From Paracoccus sp. S-4012 (lineage in GTDB: Bacteria > Pseudomonadota > Alphaproteobacteria > Rhodobacterales > Rhodobacteraceae), in contig NZ_WKKA01000012.1 of the NCBI RefSeq assembly GCF_009674885.1, forward strand, positions 1 through 64,000: DNA of 64,000 nucleotides, in the 5' to 3' direction. The translations under genes were made by a program, and so were the position numbers. Under the pieces are notes generated by a model. The model saw only the letters and a list, made by a program, of their open reading frames with translations. It had not been told where the DNA came from and made no database searches. This document shows, one piece after another, positions 18,046-26,450 of this stretch. Position 1 is the first letter of the stretch, and every line of letters starts with the position of its first letter.

Positions 18046-18902
18046 TGACGGAAGCGGTGCCACGCGCCACACCCGCGCCCGCCACCCGCACGGGCTTGCC
18101 GCGCGGCGCCTGGGCCATCGCGTTCCAGGGCATCGCCGCGCGCGAGGCGCTGCGTTTCCTGCGCCAGCGGGGCCGGTTCCTCGCCGCGCTCGTGCGGCCG
18201 CTGGTCTGGCTCTTCATCTTCGCTGCGGGCTTCCGCTCGGTGCTCGGCCTGTCGATCACGCCGCCCTACCAGACCTATGTCCTCTACGAGGTCTATGTCG
18301 TCCCCGGCCTCGTCGCCATGATCCAGCTGTTCAACGGGATGCAGTCATCGCTGTCGATGGTCTATGACCGCGAGACCGGGGCGATGCGGACGCTGCTCGT
18401 CAGCCCCTTGCCGCGATGGTTCCTGCTCTTCTCGAAGCTCATGGCGGGCGTGCTGGTCTCGATCCTTCAGGCCTATGCCTTCCTCGCCATCGCCTGGTTC
18501 TGGGACGTGCGCCCTCCGGCGCTCGGCTATCTCGCGGTGCTGCCGGCGCTGATCTTTGCCGGGCTGATGCTGGGCGCGCTCGGGCTGCTGCTCAGCTCCG
18601 CCATCCGCCAGCTCGAGAACTTCGCGGGGGTGATGAACTTCGTCATCTTCCCGATGTTCTTCGCCTCGACCGCGCTCTACCCGCTCTGGCGGATGCGCGA
18701 GTCCTCGGTGCTGCTGCACGATATCTGCGCCGCCAACCCGTTCACCCACGCGGTCGAGCTGATCCGCTTCGCGCTCTACCTGCAGGTCAACTGGCTGTCG
18801 CTGGGCGTGGTCCTGGGCTGCCTCGCGCTGTTCTTCGGCGGCGCGGTCCTGATGTATGATCCGGGGCGCGGGCTATGGCCGCGCCGGAAGGGGGGAAGAT
18901 GA
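18042..18902 (+). CDS. ABC-2 type transporter permease (LutF/PedC-like)
   Basis: A 286-residue membrane protein with a cytoplasmic N-terminus and about six membrane segments (for example near residues 45-65, 140-165, 170-185, 195-215 and 245-270) and a conserved SALSMVYDRE-like segment (here SSLSMVYDRETGAMR), characteristic of ABC2_membrane permeases. Two ATGs stand in tandem at 18042-18047. It overlaps the ATPase stop and the next gene's ATG (ATGA at 18899-18902). Confidence 0.92.
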   Translation: MMTEAVPRATPAPATRTGLPRGAWAIAFQGIAAREALRFLRQRGRFLAALVRPLVWLFIFAAGFRSVLGLSITPPYQTYVLYEVYVVPGLVAMIQLFNGMQSSLSMVYDRETGAMRTLLVSPLPRWFLLFSKLMAGVLVSILQAYAFLAIAWFWDVRPPALGYLAVLPALIFAGLMLGALGLLLSSAIRQLENFAGVMNFVIFPMFFASTALYPLWRMRESSVLLHDICAANPFTHAVELIRFALYLQVNWLSLGVVLGCLALFFGGAVLMYDPGRGLWPRRKGGR

Positions 18903-19498
18903 GAGCCGTTATCGCCCTTGCCATCGGTCTGCTGGCGACGCCCGTGATGGGCGCGCAGGCGACCCGCGACTGGCCCTGCGTCCAGGTGCGCCAGCCGCAT
19001 CTGTCCGTGGGCTCCATGTGGACCGGCCCGCTGCCCGACGAGGCGACCGCCGCGCTGGCCCGGCAGGACCGCGAGGTGGCGACTCTGGCCGATCGCCTCG
19101 CGCAGCGCCGCACCACGCCGCAGGAGGCGGAGGGCCTTGTGGCGGATTTCGCCGCGACGGCGGATGCCGCCCGGCTGACGGCGCTGTTTCAGGGCGTCTT
19201 CGACCGCATCGACGCCGAGCGCACGACGCTCATGGACGGCATCGCGCGCTTCGGCGCCGGGCAGGCGGGCCTCGCCGCGGAGATGGAGACGCGGCGGGCC
19301 CGGATGCAGGAGCTCGAAGCCGCCGCCAGCCCTGACTTCGACGCCATCGACGCCGAGGAGGCGGCGCTCGACTGGGACCGCCGCATCTTCGAGGAGCGCC
19401 AGCACATGCTGACCGCCGTCTGCGAGAGCCCGGTCCTGCTGGAGAAACGTCTCTACGAACTCAGCCGCATGATCCAGTCGCATCTGCCGCCTGAGTGA
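18899..19498 (+). CDS. Small exported helical protein, last gene of ABC operon
   Basis: A 199-residue protein: signal peptide (residues 1-19, ending VMGA), a conserved-looking WPCVQVRQPHLSVGSMW segment right after it, then largely alpha-helical, charged sequence (about 60-190) with coiled-coil character. The ATG at 18899 is chosen because it forms an ATGA overlap with the permease stop and is followed directly by the signal peptide. I do not recognise a named family. Two cysteines (about positions 25 and 178) could form a disulfide in the periplasm. Confidence 0.78.
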   Translation: MRAVIALAIGLLATPVMGAQATRDWPCVQVRQPHLSVGSMWTGPLPDEATAALARQDREVATLADRLAQRRTTPQEAEGLVADFAATADAARLTALFQGVFDRIDAERTTLMDGIARFGAGQAGLAAEMETRRARMQELEAAASPDFDAIDAEEAALDWDRRIFEERQHMLTAVCESPVLLEKRLYELSRMIQSHLPPE

Positions 19499-20087
19499 CT
19501 GCGCCGGCCAGTCGCGCCGGGCGTCCGTCGAGCCACAGCTTGCGCGCCTTCAGCGCCTCGGCCTCGCGCGGGTCATGCGTGACCAGCACCAGCCCGGCGC
19601 CGGTTTCGGACAGCATCCCCTCGGTCAGCGCCAGCATCCGCGCGGCGGTGGCGGCATCGAGCGAGGCGTAGGGCTCGTCCATCATCAGCAGGTCGGGCCG
19701 CGCAGCGAAAGCGCGGGCAAGTGCCAGCCGCCGCTGCTGGCCGAGCGAGAGTTGCCGGGGGTAGCGATGGCCTAGGCCCTCGAGGCCAACGCGTGCGAGC
19801 CAGCGGTCGGCCTCCGCCGCGCCGATCCGCGCCGGGATGGTGAGGTTCGCGCGCGCGTCCCGCCACGGCAGCAGCAGCGGCTCCTGAAAGACCGGGGCGG
19901 TGCGCTCGGGCGCGTCGAGGCGGCCCTCGAAGTCGCGGTCGAGGCCGAGCAGGATCCGCAGCAGCGTCGATTTGCCGATGCCCGACGGCCCCAGGATCGC
20001 CAGCCGCTCGCCCCGCGCGACCTCCAGCACCAGCCGGCCGAGCACCCCGGTCTCCCCGAAGGAGCGCCGCTCCAGTTCAAGCCGCAT
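19461..20087 (-). CDS. ABC transporter ATP-binding protein (nitrate/sulfonate/taurine type)
   Basis: A 208-residue ATPase of the SsuB/TauB class, short for the family (usually 240-260). Walker A GPSGIGKST (about residues 33-41), Q-loop PVFQEPLLLPW, signature LSLGQQRRLALARA, Walker B LLMMDEPYASLD and switch THDPREA are present. It converges on the lut-like operon, and its 3' end overlaps the last exported-protein gene by 38 bp on the opposite strand. It is the third gene of an importer operon with the permease (20077-20901) and binding protein. Confidence 0.9.
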   Translation of the reverse strand: MRLELERRSFGETGVLGRLVLEVARGERLAILGPSGIGKSTLLRILLGLDRDFEGRLDAPERTAPVFQEPLLLPWRDARANLTIPARIGAAEADRWLARVGLEGLGHRYPRQLSLGQQRRLALARAFAARPDLLMMDEPYASLDAATAARMLALTEGMLSETGAGLVLVTHDPREAEALKARKLWLDGRPARLAGAVTQAADATGSCG

Positions 20088-20901
20088 CGCGCCGCCAGCG
20101 GCTTGCCCGCCGCTCCCACGGGCGCAGGACCAGCCCGTCGATCGCCAGCATCAGCACCACGAAGCCGAGCGCCCAGGCCAGAACCCCGGTCACGTCGAAG
20201 AGCGAGAAGCTCATGTGCAGCTTGAAACCGACCCCGGTGGAGCGGCCGAGGAACTCGACTACCAGCACGATCTTCCATATCAGCGAAATCCCCGCCCGCG
20301 CGGCGGAGGCGAGGTGCGGCACCAGTTGCGGCAGGATGACGTGGCGCCAGCGGTCGGCGAGCGGGAGGCGGAAGGCCTGCGCCATGTCGTCGAGCGCGGG
20401 CGAGAGCGCACGGGTGCCGTCCCGGATCATGACGGCGACCAGCGGCACCTTGTTCAGCGCCACGGCGGTGACGGCCGCGGTCTCGTTCAGGCCGATCCAG
20501 ATGTAGCAAAGCACGATCACCACGAGCGCGGGCATGTTCAGCGCGATCACCAGCAGCGGGTTCAGCCAGCGGTCGGCCCCGGCGCGGCGGCCCATCAGCA
20601 CGCCGATGCCGGTGCCCGCGATGAGCGCCAGCACGAAGCTGGCGACCACCCGTCCGAAGGTCGCCGACATGTGCCGCCAGAGCTCGCCCGTCCCGGCAAG
20701 GCGGACGATCTCGGCGCCGACCGCCCAGGGGGTGGGCAGGATGCGCGGCTGGTCCGCGATTACAGCCGCGACGGCCCAGAGCGCCAGCAGCCCGGCCACG
20801 GCGACGACGCCCTCCAGCCCCCACGGCCCCCGCCGGCGCGCGCGCGTGGCGGCCGCGGCGACCTCGTGGCGCGACAACGGAAGATCGTGGCCGTCAGTCA
20901 C
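20077..20901 (-). CDS. ABC transporter permease (NMT1/SsuC class)
   Basis: A 274-residue inner-membrane permease with about six membrane segments and the EAA loop (GLNETAAVTAVALNKVPLV region, then ALSPALDDMAQAFRLP) that contacts the ATPase. It belongs to the BPD_transp_1 permeases for nitrate, sulfonate or pyrimidine-precursor uptake. It overlaps the ATPase gene by 11 bp and the binding-protein gene by 8 bp, so the three are one operon. Confidence 0.9.
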   Translation of the reverse strand: MTDGHDLPLSRHEVAAAATRARRRGPWGLEGVVAVAGLLALWAVAAVIADQPRILPTPWAVGAEIVRLAGTGELWRHMSATFGRVVASFVLALIAGTGIGVLMGRRAGADRWLNPLLVIALNMPALVVIVLCYIWIGLNETAAVTAVALNKVPLVAVMIRDGTRALSPALDDMAQAFRLPLADRWRHVILPQLVPHLASAARAGISLIWKIVLVVEFLGRSTGVGFKLHMSFSLFDVTGVLAWALGFVVLMLAIDGLVLRPWERRASRWRRDAA

Positions 20902-21889
20902 CGGTGTAGAACAACCCCTCGGGCAGGGCTTCGAGGCCGAGGGTCAACTCGGTCCCGCCGATCTCGGCCAGCACCGCGAACAGCTTGGCCGCGGCCGCGG
21001 GATCGACCGGACCCTCGGGCGGGATGCCCGCGCGCCAGCCCTCGCGCAGGGCCTCGAACTCGGCGTCGTTGGCGGCATTCATCAGCGGCCGGATTTCCTC
21101 CCACGCGGCGTCATCGGTGGCGAGGATCTCCTTGGCCGCGCGCGAGGCCCGTGCCAGCCCGTCCACGACCTCGGGCTTGTCGGCCACCGCGCGCTTCGAG
21201 ATCGCATAACCCAGAAGGGGCGTGTCCGGGTCGAGGCCAAGCTCGGCCGCGGCATCGCTGATCGAGACCAGCTCACGCATCCCCGCGGCCTTCATCTTGG
21301 CCATGAAATGCCACAGGTTCACCGCGCCCTGCGCCTCGCCCGAGAGCCCCGCCTGCATGACGAGCGGCGCGGCGGCGAAGATCTGCTCGGTCTCGGCGGC
21401 GAGGTCGATGCCCTGATTCAGCCCCAGCGCCCGCAGGATCAGCCAGCTCTTGTCCACCGGATCGCCGGCGATGGCGATCTTCTGGCCGCGCAGGTCCACG
21501 AGGCTCTCGGCCGGGCTGTCGCCCGCGACCAGCAACCCGCCCACCGCGGTCGAATAGGGCACGAAGGTCAGGTCCAGCCCGGTTGCGTCCTGCTGCGCCG
21601 CCCAGAGCCAGTCGGTCACGATGGCGTCCACCTCGCCGCCCTGAATGGCGATATGGGTGGCGGGGTTGCCGGCGTAATCCTGAGTCTCGAGGCGGAAGCC
21701 GTTCTCGACATCAAGGCCGTGGTCGCGGATCACCGCCAGCTCCCAGCTGCTGGTCCCGCCCGCGAGCGTGCCGAGGCGGAGCGTCGGGAGGTCCTGCGCG
21801 GCGGCCGGCGCGGCCAGGCCGACGGCCAGCGCGGCCGCGGCGATGAGGCCGCAGACGCGGCCGAGAATCGGGCGGCCAAGGATCGGCAT
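20894..21889 (-). CDS. ABC transporter substrate-binding protein (NMT1/THI5-like)
   Basis: A 331-residue periplasmic binding protein. The ATG at 21887-21889 is chosen because GGGAG lies about 9 bases upstream and a signal peptide follows (about residues 1-31, ending APAAAQ). The body resembles NMT1/SsuA-like proteins (LRLGTLAGGTSSWELAVI..., QGGEVDAIVTDWLWAA). The ligand is unknown: the class binds nitrate, aliphatic sulfonates, taurine or thiamine precursors. It is transcribed away from the response-regulator gene across 172 bp, a natural place for shared regulation with the C1 genes. Confidence 0.88.
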   Translation of the reverse strand: MPILGRPILGRVCGLIAAAALAVGLAAPAAAQDLPTLRLGTLAGGTSSWELAVIRDHGLDVENGFRLETQDYAGNPATHIAIQGGEVDAIVTDWLWAAQQDATGLDLTFVPYSTAVGGLLVAGDSPAESLVDLRGQKIAIAGDPVDKSWLILRALGLNQGIDLAAETEQIFAAAPLVMQAGLSGEAQGAVNLWHFMAKMKAAGMRELVSISDAAAELGLDPDTPLLGYAISKRAVADKPEVVDGLARASRAAKEILATDDAAWEEIRPLMNAANDAEFEALREGWRAGIPPEGPVDPAAAAKLFAVLAEIGGTELTLGLEALPEGLFYTGD

Positions 21890-22061
21890 GGCGGAAATCT
21901 CCCTGCGGCTGGACAGCGGCACGGTCGCACCCGCTGCTGCCCCAACCAATACGACATAGGTCGGAGGAGCCAGCCTTGTCCGGGGTTTTCGCTTGATCGC
22001 CGGGCTGCGGCTTCTAGCCTTGAGGTTGCGCCGGCAGCGCGAGCAGTCCGGGGAGGAAGGG

Positions 22062-22775
22062 ATGGCTCAGATCGGCACGGCCGAAAGGGCGGGCGAGAGC
22101 GGGGCATCGCCGCGCCGGATTCCTCCGCGGGTCGAGACGCTGCTGATCGTCGACGACCACCCGCTGATGTGCGACGCGCTTGCGCTGACGCTGAAGATGG
22201 CCTTCGGGCTGAAGCGCACACGATCGGCGCGCAGCCTCGCGGGCGCGGTCGAGCAGATCCGGTCCGAGGGGGCGCCGGGCGCCGTGATCCTCGATCTCAA
22301 CCTGCCCGACTCGGGCGGGGCCCAGGGCATCGTCACCCTGCGGCGGCTGCTGCCGGACGTCCCGATCACGATGATCTCGGCCGAGATGGACGCCGAGAAG
22401 ATCGGCGCCGCGCTCGATGCGGGGGCGCAGGGATTCGTGTCGAAGTCGCTCGCCCGCGACGCGCTGATCGACGCCTTCGAGCGGATCTGGGCCGGCGAGA
22501 TCGTCGTGCCCGAGGACTACGACCCGCGCGCCCGCCCCGCCTCAGACGGCCGCGAGGAGCTGATGCGGCGCTGCGCCACGCTTACGCCGCAGCAGATGCG
22601 GATCCTGCGTCTGATCTGCCTCGGCAAGGCCAACAAGGAGATCAGCTACGAGCTTGGCATCGCCGAGGCGACGGTGAAGACGCACGTCACCGCCATCATG
22701 GCCAAGCTCGACGCGCGCAGGCGGACGCAGGCGGTGTTGCTGGCCAACACCGCGAGGCTGTTCGAAACACCCTGA
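22062..22775 (+). CDS. LuxR-type response regulator (FlhR/RfdR-like)
   Basis: A 237-residue response regulator. Receiver domain at about residues 25-145, with acidic pair DD in LLIVDDHP, phosphoacceptor in VILDLNLPDSG and lysine in FVSKSLA; a LuxR/NarL HTH lies at about 170-232 (LTPQQMRILRLICLGKANKEI... AEATVKTHV). The ATG at 22062 has gggaggaagg in front. The next gene starts inside its stop codon (TGATG). Regulators of this type, FlhR of Paracoccus and RfdR of Rhodobacter, control glutathione-dependent formaldehyde oxidation; the gfa gene 3.7 kb downstream supports that assignment. Confidence 0.85.
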   Translation: MAQIGTAERAGESGASPRRIPPRVETLLIVDDHPLMCDALALTLKMAFGLKRTRSARSLAGAVEQIRSEGAPGAVILDLNLPDSGGAQGIVTLRRLLPDVPITMISAEMDAEKIGAALDAGAQGFVSKSLARDALIDAFERIWAGEIVVPEDYDPRARPASDGREELMRRCATLTPQQMRILRLICLGKANKEISYELGIAEATVKTHVTAIMAKLDARRRTQAVLLANTARLFETP

Positions 22776-23941
22776 TGGGCGACCCGCCATCCTCGGCACG
22801 GCCGGCCGCGTCGGACCCGCCGCCGCTGGGACCGCGGGCCATGTCACTGCCGGCCGACCTGGCGCCAGAAGCGGCGGCGGCGCAGCTGGCGGGCTTTGCC
22901 GCCGCGTCCGATCCGTCGCTGCTGCTGCTTTTCGCGTCGCCTGCTGGCGTCCTCGGCCCGATCGCCTCGGCCCTCATGCCGATCCTGCCGCCGGGCTGCC
23001 GCGTCGCGGGCTGCTCGACGGCAGGCGAGCTGGTCCCGCAGGGATACAGCGACCGCAGCGTCGTCGCGGTGGCCTTCCCGCGCGCCGGCTTTGCGGTCGA
23101 GATGGTGCGCCTCGAACTTCTCGGCCGCTCGCAGGTCACGCGCTGGATGGCCGATATCCGTTCCGCCGCCGACCGCCTCAAGGTGCGCGGCTGCGGCGCG
23201 ATGTTCGGCCTCGTGGTCGCGGACGGGCTGACGCGGCGCGAAGACGTGCTGGCGGCGACCCTCGACGCGGCACTACCGGGCGCGCCGGTCATCGGCGGCT
23301 TCGCGGGCAACGGCCTGCAATTCGCCGGGGTCGAGGTTCTGGCCGATGGCGAGGTCACGACCGATACCGCCGTCCTGTGCCTGCTGGCGACGGACCGGCC
23401 GGTCGAGGAGCTGGTCTTCGCGCATTTCTCCTCCACGGGGCGGCGGGGCGTGGTGACGGCGGCCGACCCGGCGGGGCATGCGATCCATGAGATCAACGCC
23501 GAGCCGGCCGCGGCGGAATACGCCCGTCTCGCCGGTCTCGATCCGGCCCGCCTGACGCCGCTGGAGTTCGCCCGCCACCCGTTGCTGCTGCGGGTGGGGC
23601 GGCGGCATCATGTGCGCTCGATCTCCGGCGTGCGCGCGGATGGGGGACTGCAACTCCTGGCCTCGATCGAGGTCGGCACCCTGCTGACCCTGGGGCGGGC
23701 CGAGGATCTGATCGAGGGTTTCGCCAAGGCGCTCGCCGGGCTGCCGCGCCCGCCCGAACTGGTCCTCGGCTTCGACTGCATCCTGCGGCGGCTGGCCCTC
23801 GAACAGGCGGGCTACGAAAAAGAGGTCGCGCGGCTGCATTCGCGCTATAACATCTGCGGCTTCAATACCTACGGTGAGCTGCATGACGGGATGCACGTCA
23901 ACCAGACCTTCGTGGGAATCGCCTTCCTCGGCGCCGACTGA
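22775..23941 (+). CDS. FIST-domain sensory protein
   Basis: A 388-residue soluble protein with a FIST_N domain (about residues 45-235; CRVAGCSTAGELVPQGYSD near the start) and a FIST_C domain (about 245-385, ending with ICGFNTYGELHDGMHVNQTF). FIST proteins are cytoplasmic small-ligand sensors that work with kinases; the bacterial NosP members bind heme and nitric oxide. It starts within the regulator's stop codon and ends 1 bp before the kinase GTG, so all three are coupled. The ligand cannot be read from the sequence. Confidence 0.9.
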   Translation: MGDPPSSARPAASDPPPLGPRAMSLPADLAPEAAAAQLAGFAAASDPSLLLLFASPAGVLGPIASALMPILPPGCRVAGCSTAGELVPQGYSDRSVVAVAFPRAGFAVEMVRLELLGRSQVTRWMADIRSAADRLKVRGCGAMFGLVVADGLTRREDVLAATLDAALPGAPVIGGFAGNGLQFAGVEVLADGEVTTDTAVLCLLATDRPVEELVFAHFSSTGRRGVVTAADPAGHAIHEINAEPAAAEYARLAGLDPARLTPLEFARHPLLLRVGRRHHVRSISGVRADGGLQLLASIEVGTLLTLGRAEDLIEGFAKALAGLPRPPELVLGFDCILRRLALEQAGYEKEVARLHSRYNICGFNTYGELHDGMHVNQTFVGIAFLGAD

Positions 23942-23942
23942 G

Positions 23943-25271
23943 GTGCCCGACCCGACGGAGCGTATCCGCAAGCTCGCCCGCGTGAACGAGGTCCTGATGG
24001 ACCGGGTCGAGCGGCTGGAGGCGTCGAAGGGCTCCGCCCGGTCGATGTTCCTCGCCGCCGTGGCGCTGGAAAAGGAGGTCCATGCCCGCACCCGCGACCT
24101 CGAGCGGGCGCTCGACGACCTCAGTCACCGCAACCGCGAGCTGGCCCTCGCCCGGGCGGCGGCGGAGGAGGCGAATCGCTCCAAGACGCGCTTCCTGCGG
24201 GCGGCGAGCCACGATCTGCTGCAACCGATCGCGGCGGCGAAGCTGTTTCTCGGCGCGCTCGGCGATTCGGCGCTCGACCCTCCGCAGCAGGAGATCGTCG
24301 CCAAGCTGACGAGCGCCTTCCAGTCGATCGAGGAGCTGATGCAGGCGGTGCTGGAGATCAGCCGCCTCGATTCGCAACGGATCGAGCTCAGCTGCCGGCC
24401 GGTCGCGCTGCAGGACCTGTTCGCGCGCCTTGGCCGCGAATACGCCCCCCAGGCGGCGGCGCGCGGCCTCAAGCTGGTCTTCGCGCCGACCTCCGCCGTG
24501 GTGGTCAGCGACCCGACCTTCCTGCGCCGCATCACGCAGAACCTGCTTTCCAACGCGATCAAATACACTCGTCGCGGCGGCGTCGTGGTCGGTGCGCGGC
24601 GGCGCGGCTGCGGGGTCTGGCTCGAGGTGCGCGACAGCGGCGTGGGCATCGCCGAGGCGGACCGGACGCGCATCTTCGACGAGTTCCAGCGGGTGCCGGG
24701 CGAGGCCGGCGAGCCGGGGATGGGCCTCGGCCTGGCCATCGTCCGCCGCGCCTGCGCCAAGCTGGGCCACCCGATCCATCTCGAGAGCATGCCGGGGCGC
24801 GGGACGGTGTTCCGGGTCGGCCTGCCACGCGCCGAGGGGGCGGACCCGGCGGCCGCGGCCGAACCCGAGGCGGCGCCGACCGCCGCCCTGCGCGGCGCGA
24901 CGGCAATCCTGGTCGAGAACGATGCCTCCCTGCAGCGGGCCTATGCGATGCTGCTGCGCGATCTGGGCGGCATGGTGGTGCACACCGCCGCCTCCACCGC
25001 CGAGGCCGAACGGCTGCTGACCTCCGAGCCGGGCCTCGCGCCCGACGTCATCCTCGCCGACTACCACCTCGACGGAGGCGATACCGGCCTCGTCACCATC
25101 GCCGCCCTGCGCGAGCGGCTGGGCGCGGTTCCCGCGGTCATGGTGACGGCCCATGCCGCGCCCGAGATCGCCCGCGCCTGCGCCGAGCTGGAGATCCCGA
25201 TGCTGATGAAGCCGCTGACCGCGGGTGAGCTGCGCCGCGCCATCGAGCAGGCGATCTCGGCGCAGCGCTGA
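23943..25271 (+). CDS. Hybrid histidine kinase (FlhS/RfdS- and NahK-like)
   Basis: A 442-residue cytoplasmic hybrid kinase. A coiled-coil N-terminus (about residues 10-95) replaces any obvious sensor domain. The H-box RAASHDLLQPIAAAKLF (His about 90) is of the HDLLQP type; then N-box QNLLSNAIKYTRRGG, G-boxes DSGVGIAE and GMGLGLAI, and a C-terminal receiver (about 320-440, phosphoacceptor in VILADYHLDGG, lysine in LMKPLTA). The GTG at 23943 is used because the upstream part of the frame lies inside the FIST gene. With no sensor of its own, it probably receives input from the FIST protein. Confidence 0.87.
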   Translation: MPDPTERIRKLARVNEVLMDRVERLEASKGSARSMFLAAVALEKEVHARTRDLERALDDLSHRNRELALARAAAEEANRSKTRFLRAASHDLLQPIAAAKLFLGALGDSALDPPQQEIVAKLTSAFQSIEELMQAVLEISRLDSQRIELSCRPVALQDLFARLGREYAPQAAARGLKLVFAPTSAVVVSDPTFLRRITQNLLSNAIKYTRRGGVVVGARRRGCGVWLEVRDSGVGIAEADRTRIFDEFQRVPGEAGEPGMGLGLAIVRRACAKLGHPIHLESMPGRGTVFRVGLPRAEGADPAAAAEPEAAPTAALRGATAILVENDASLQRAYAMLLRDLGGMVVHTAASTAEAERLLTSEPGLAPDVILADYHLDGGDTGLVTIAALRERLGAVPAVMVTAHAAPEIARACAELEIPMLMKPLTAGELRRAIEQAISAQR

Positions 25272-25368
25272 GGCCTGCGACCAAGGTTGGAGGGGCAGGG
25301 GGCTTGGCGGCGCGCGGCCTGCCATGCGACGCTGCCCGCATCCGAGCCGCGCGCGCCGAGAGGTCCCG

Positions 25369-25992
25369 ATGCCGCGATCCGCCCTCCGCTGCCTCCTTGC
25401 CGTCGCCTTCCTCGCGGCCGCGCCGGCGGCCTTTGCCGGCCAGACGATGGACCTGGTCTTCGCCGAGCGCGACTTCTCCGCCCTGGGCCAGGGGCCGGTC
25501 CGCTGGCACCTGACCCGGACCGGGCCGGAGGTCGAGGGCTTCCAGCCGCTCGCCGACGGCCAGCTGACGCTCGCGCTTGGCGCCGACCCGGACATTGGCC
25601 GCCCCATGCTGGAGCTGCGCGAGAGCGGGGGCGGGCGCGAGCGGCTCATCGCCCGCTATCCGACCGCCGGCATGGACCCGGTGCTGGTCTATTTCCTCGA
25701 GACTGCGACCCGGCACATGGCCGCCCTCGCCGGCGGCAGCCCCTTCTACATCCGCAACCGCATCAAGGAGGCGCTGCGCCGCGGCGGGGCGGTGGTGGAC
25801 AGCCCGGATGGCGGACGGATCGTGATCCTCTCGCCCTTCGCCGGGGACCGGAACGCCGACCGGATGCGGGGCTTCGACCGTCTGACGCTGCAGATCGGCC
25901 TCGCGCCGCAGCCGGGCGCGCCGATCCGCAGCCTCGAGGCCGAGGCGCCCGGCACCGGCTATGCCTTCAAGCTCGCGGGAGGGGGGCGATGA
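25369..25992 (+). CDS. Exported protein of unknown function, C1 locus
   Basis: A 207-residue protein with a clear signal peptide (residues 1-23, ending AAFA-GQTMD). The mature part is about 184 residues, with mixed sequence, repeated charged patches and a YPTAGMDPVLVYFLETATRHM segment. I do not recognise a domain. A GAGAGGT ribosome-binding site is 6 bases upstream of the ATG. It lies about 100 bp after the kinase and overlaps the next exported-protein gene (ATGA at 25989-25992). Position suggests a periplasmic role in formaldehyde or alcohol oxidation. Confidence 0.75.
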   Translation: MPRSALRCLLAVAFLAAAPAAFAGQTMDLVFAERDFSALGQGPVRWHLTRTGPEVEGFQPLADGQLTLALGADPDIGRPMLELRESGGGRERLIARYPTAGMDPVLVYFLETATRHMAALAGGSPFYIRNRIKEALRRGGAVVDSPDGGRIVILSPFAGDRNADRMRGFDRLTLQIGLAPQPGAPIRSLEAEAPGTGYAFKLAGGGR

Positions 25993-26360
25993 TCCCCGCC
26001 GCCCTGCTGGCCGGCGGTCTGGCGCTGCTCGAGGCGACGCCCGCGGCCCAGACGGTGGCGGAGCGGGCCGCCGTGAACGACTATCCGACCGAGGCGCGGG
26101 CGGAATACGTCTTTGCCTGCATGGCCGCCAACGGCAACTCCCGCAAGGCGCTGACCGAATGCGCCTGCACCATCGACCACATCGCCACCGTCCTGCCCTA
26201 TGAGGGCTATGTCGCCGCCGAGACGGTGCTGCGGATGCGCCAGACCACCGGCGAGCGCGCCACCGTCTTCCGCGACACGACCTTCGCCAACGAGTTCGTC
26301 GACCATCTGCGCCTCGCCGCGGCGGAAGCCGAAATCCTGTGCTTCACGCCCGGAAACTGA
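25989..26360 (+). CDS. Small exported cysteine-containing protein, C1 locus
   Basis: A 123-residue protein with an N-terminal signal peptide-like segment (about residues 1-20) and a mature domain with four cysteines (FACMAANG, ECACTIDHI, EILCFTPG). The CACTI motif and the helical spacing are compatible with two disulfides. It is translationally coupled to the preceding exported-protein gene and lies 90 bp before gfa. I do not recognise a characterised family; small proteins of this sort occur beside methanol/formaldehyde genes in Rhodobacterales, from memory only. Confidence 0.72.
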   Translation: MIPAALLAGGLALLEATPAAQTVAERAAVNDYPTEARAEYVFACMAANGNSRKALTECACTIDHIATVLPYEGYVAAETVLRMRQTTGERATVFRDTTFANEFVDHLRLAAAEAEILCFTPGN

Positions 26361-26450
26361 GCCGGCGCAGGCGCCTAATCCCTTTGTCCAGCTACCCGCA
26401 GGGGCGCGCCGTGTGTGACGCTTTGCACGATCATCCCGAGGGAGGAATCG

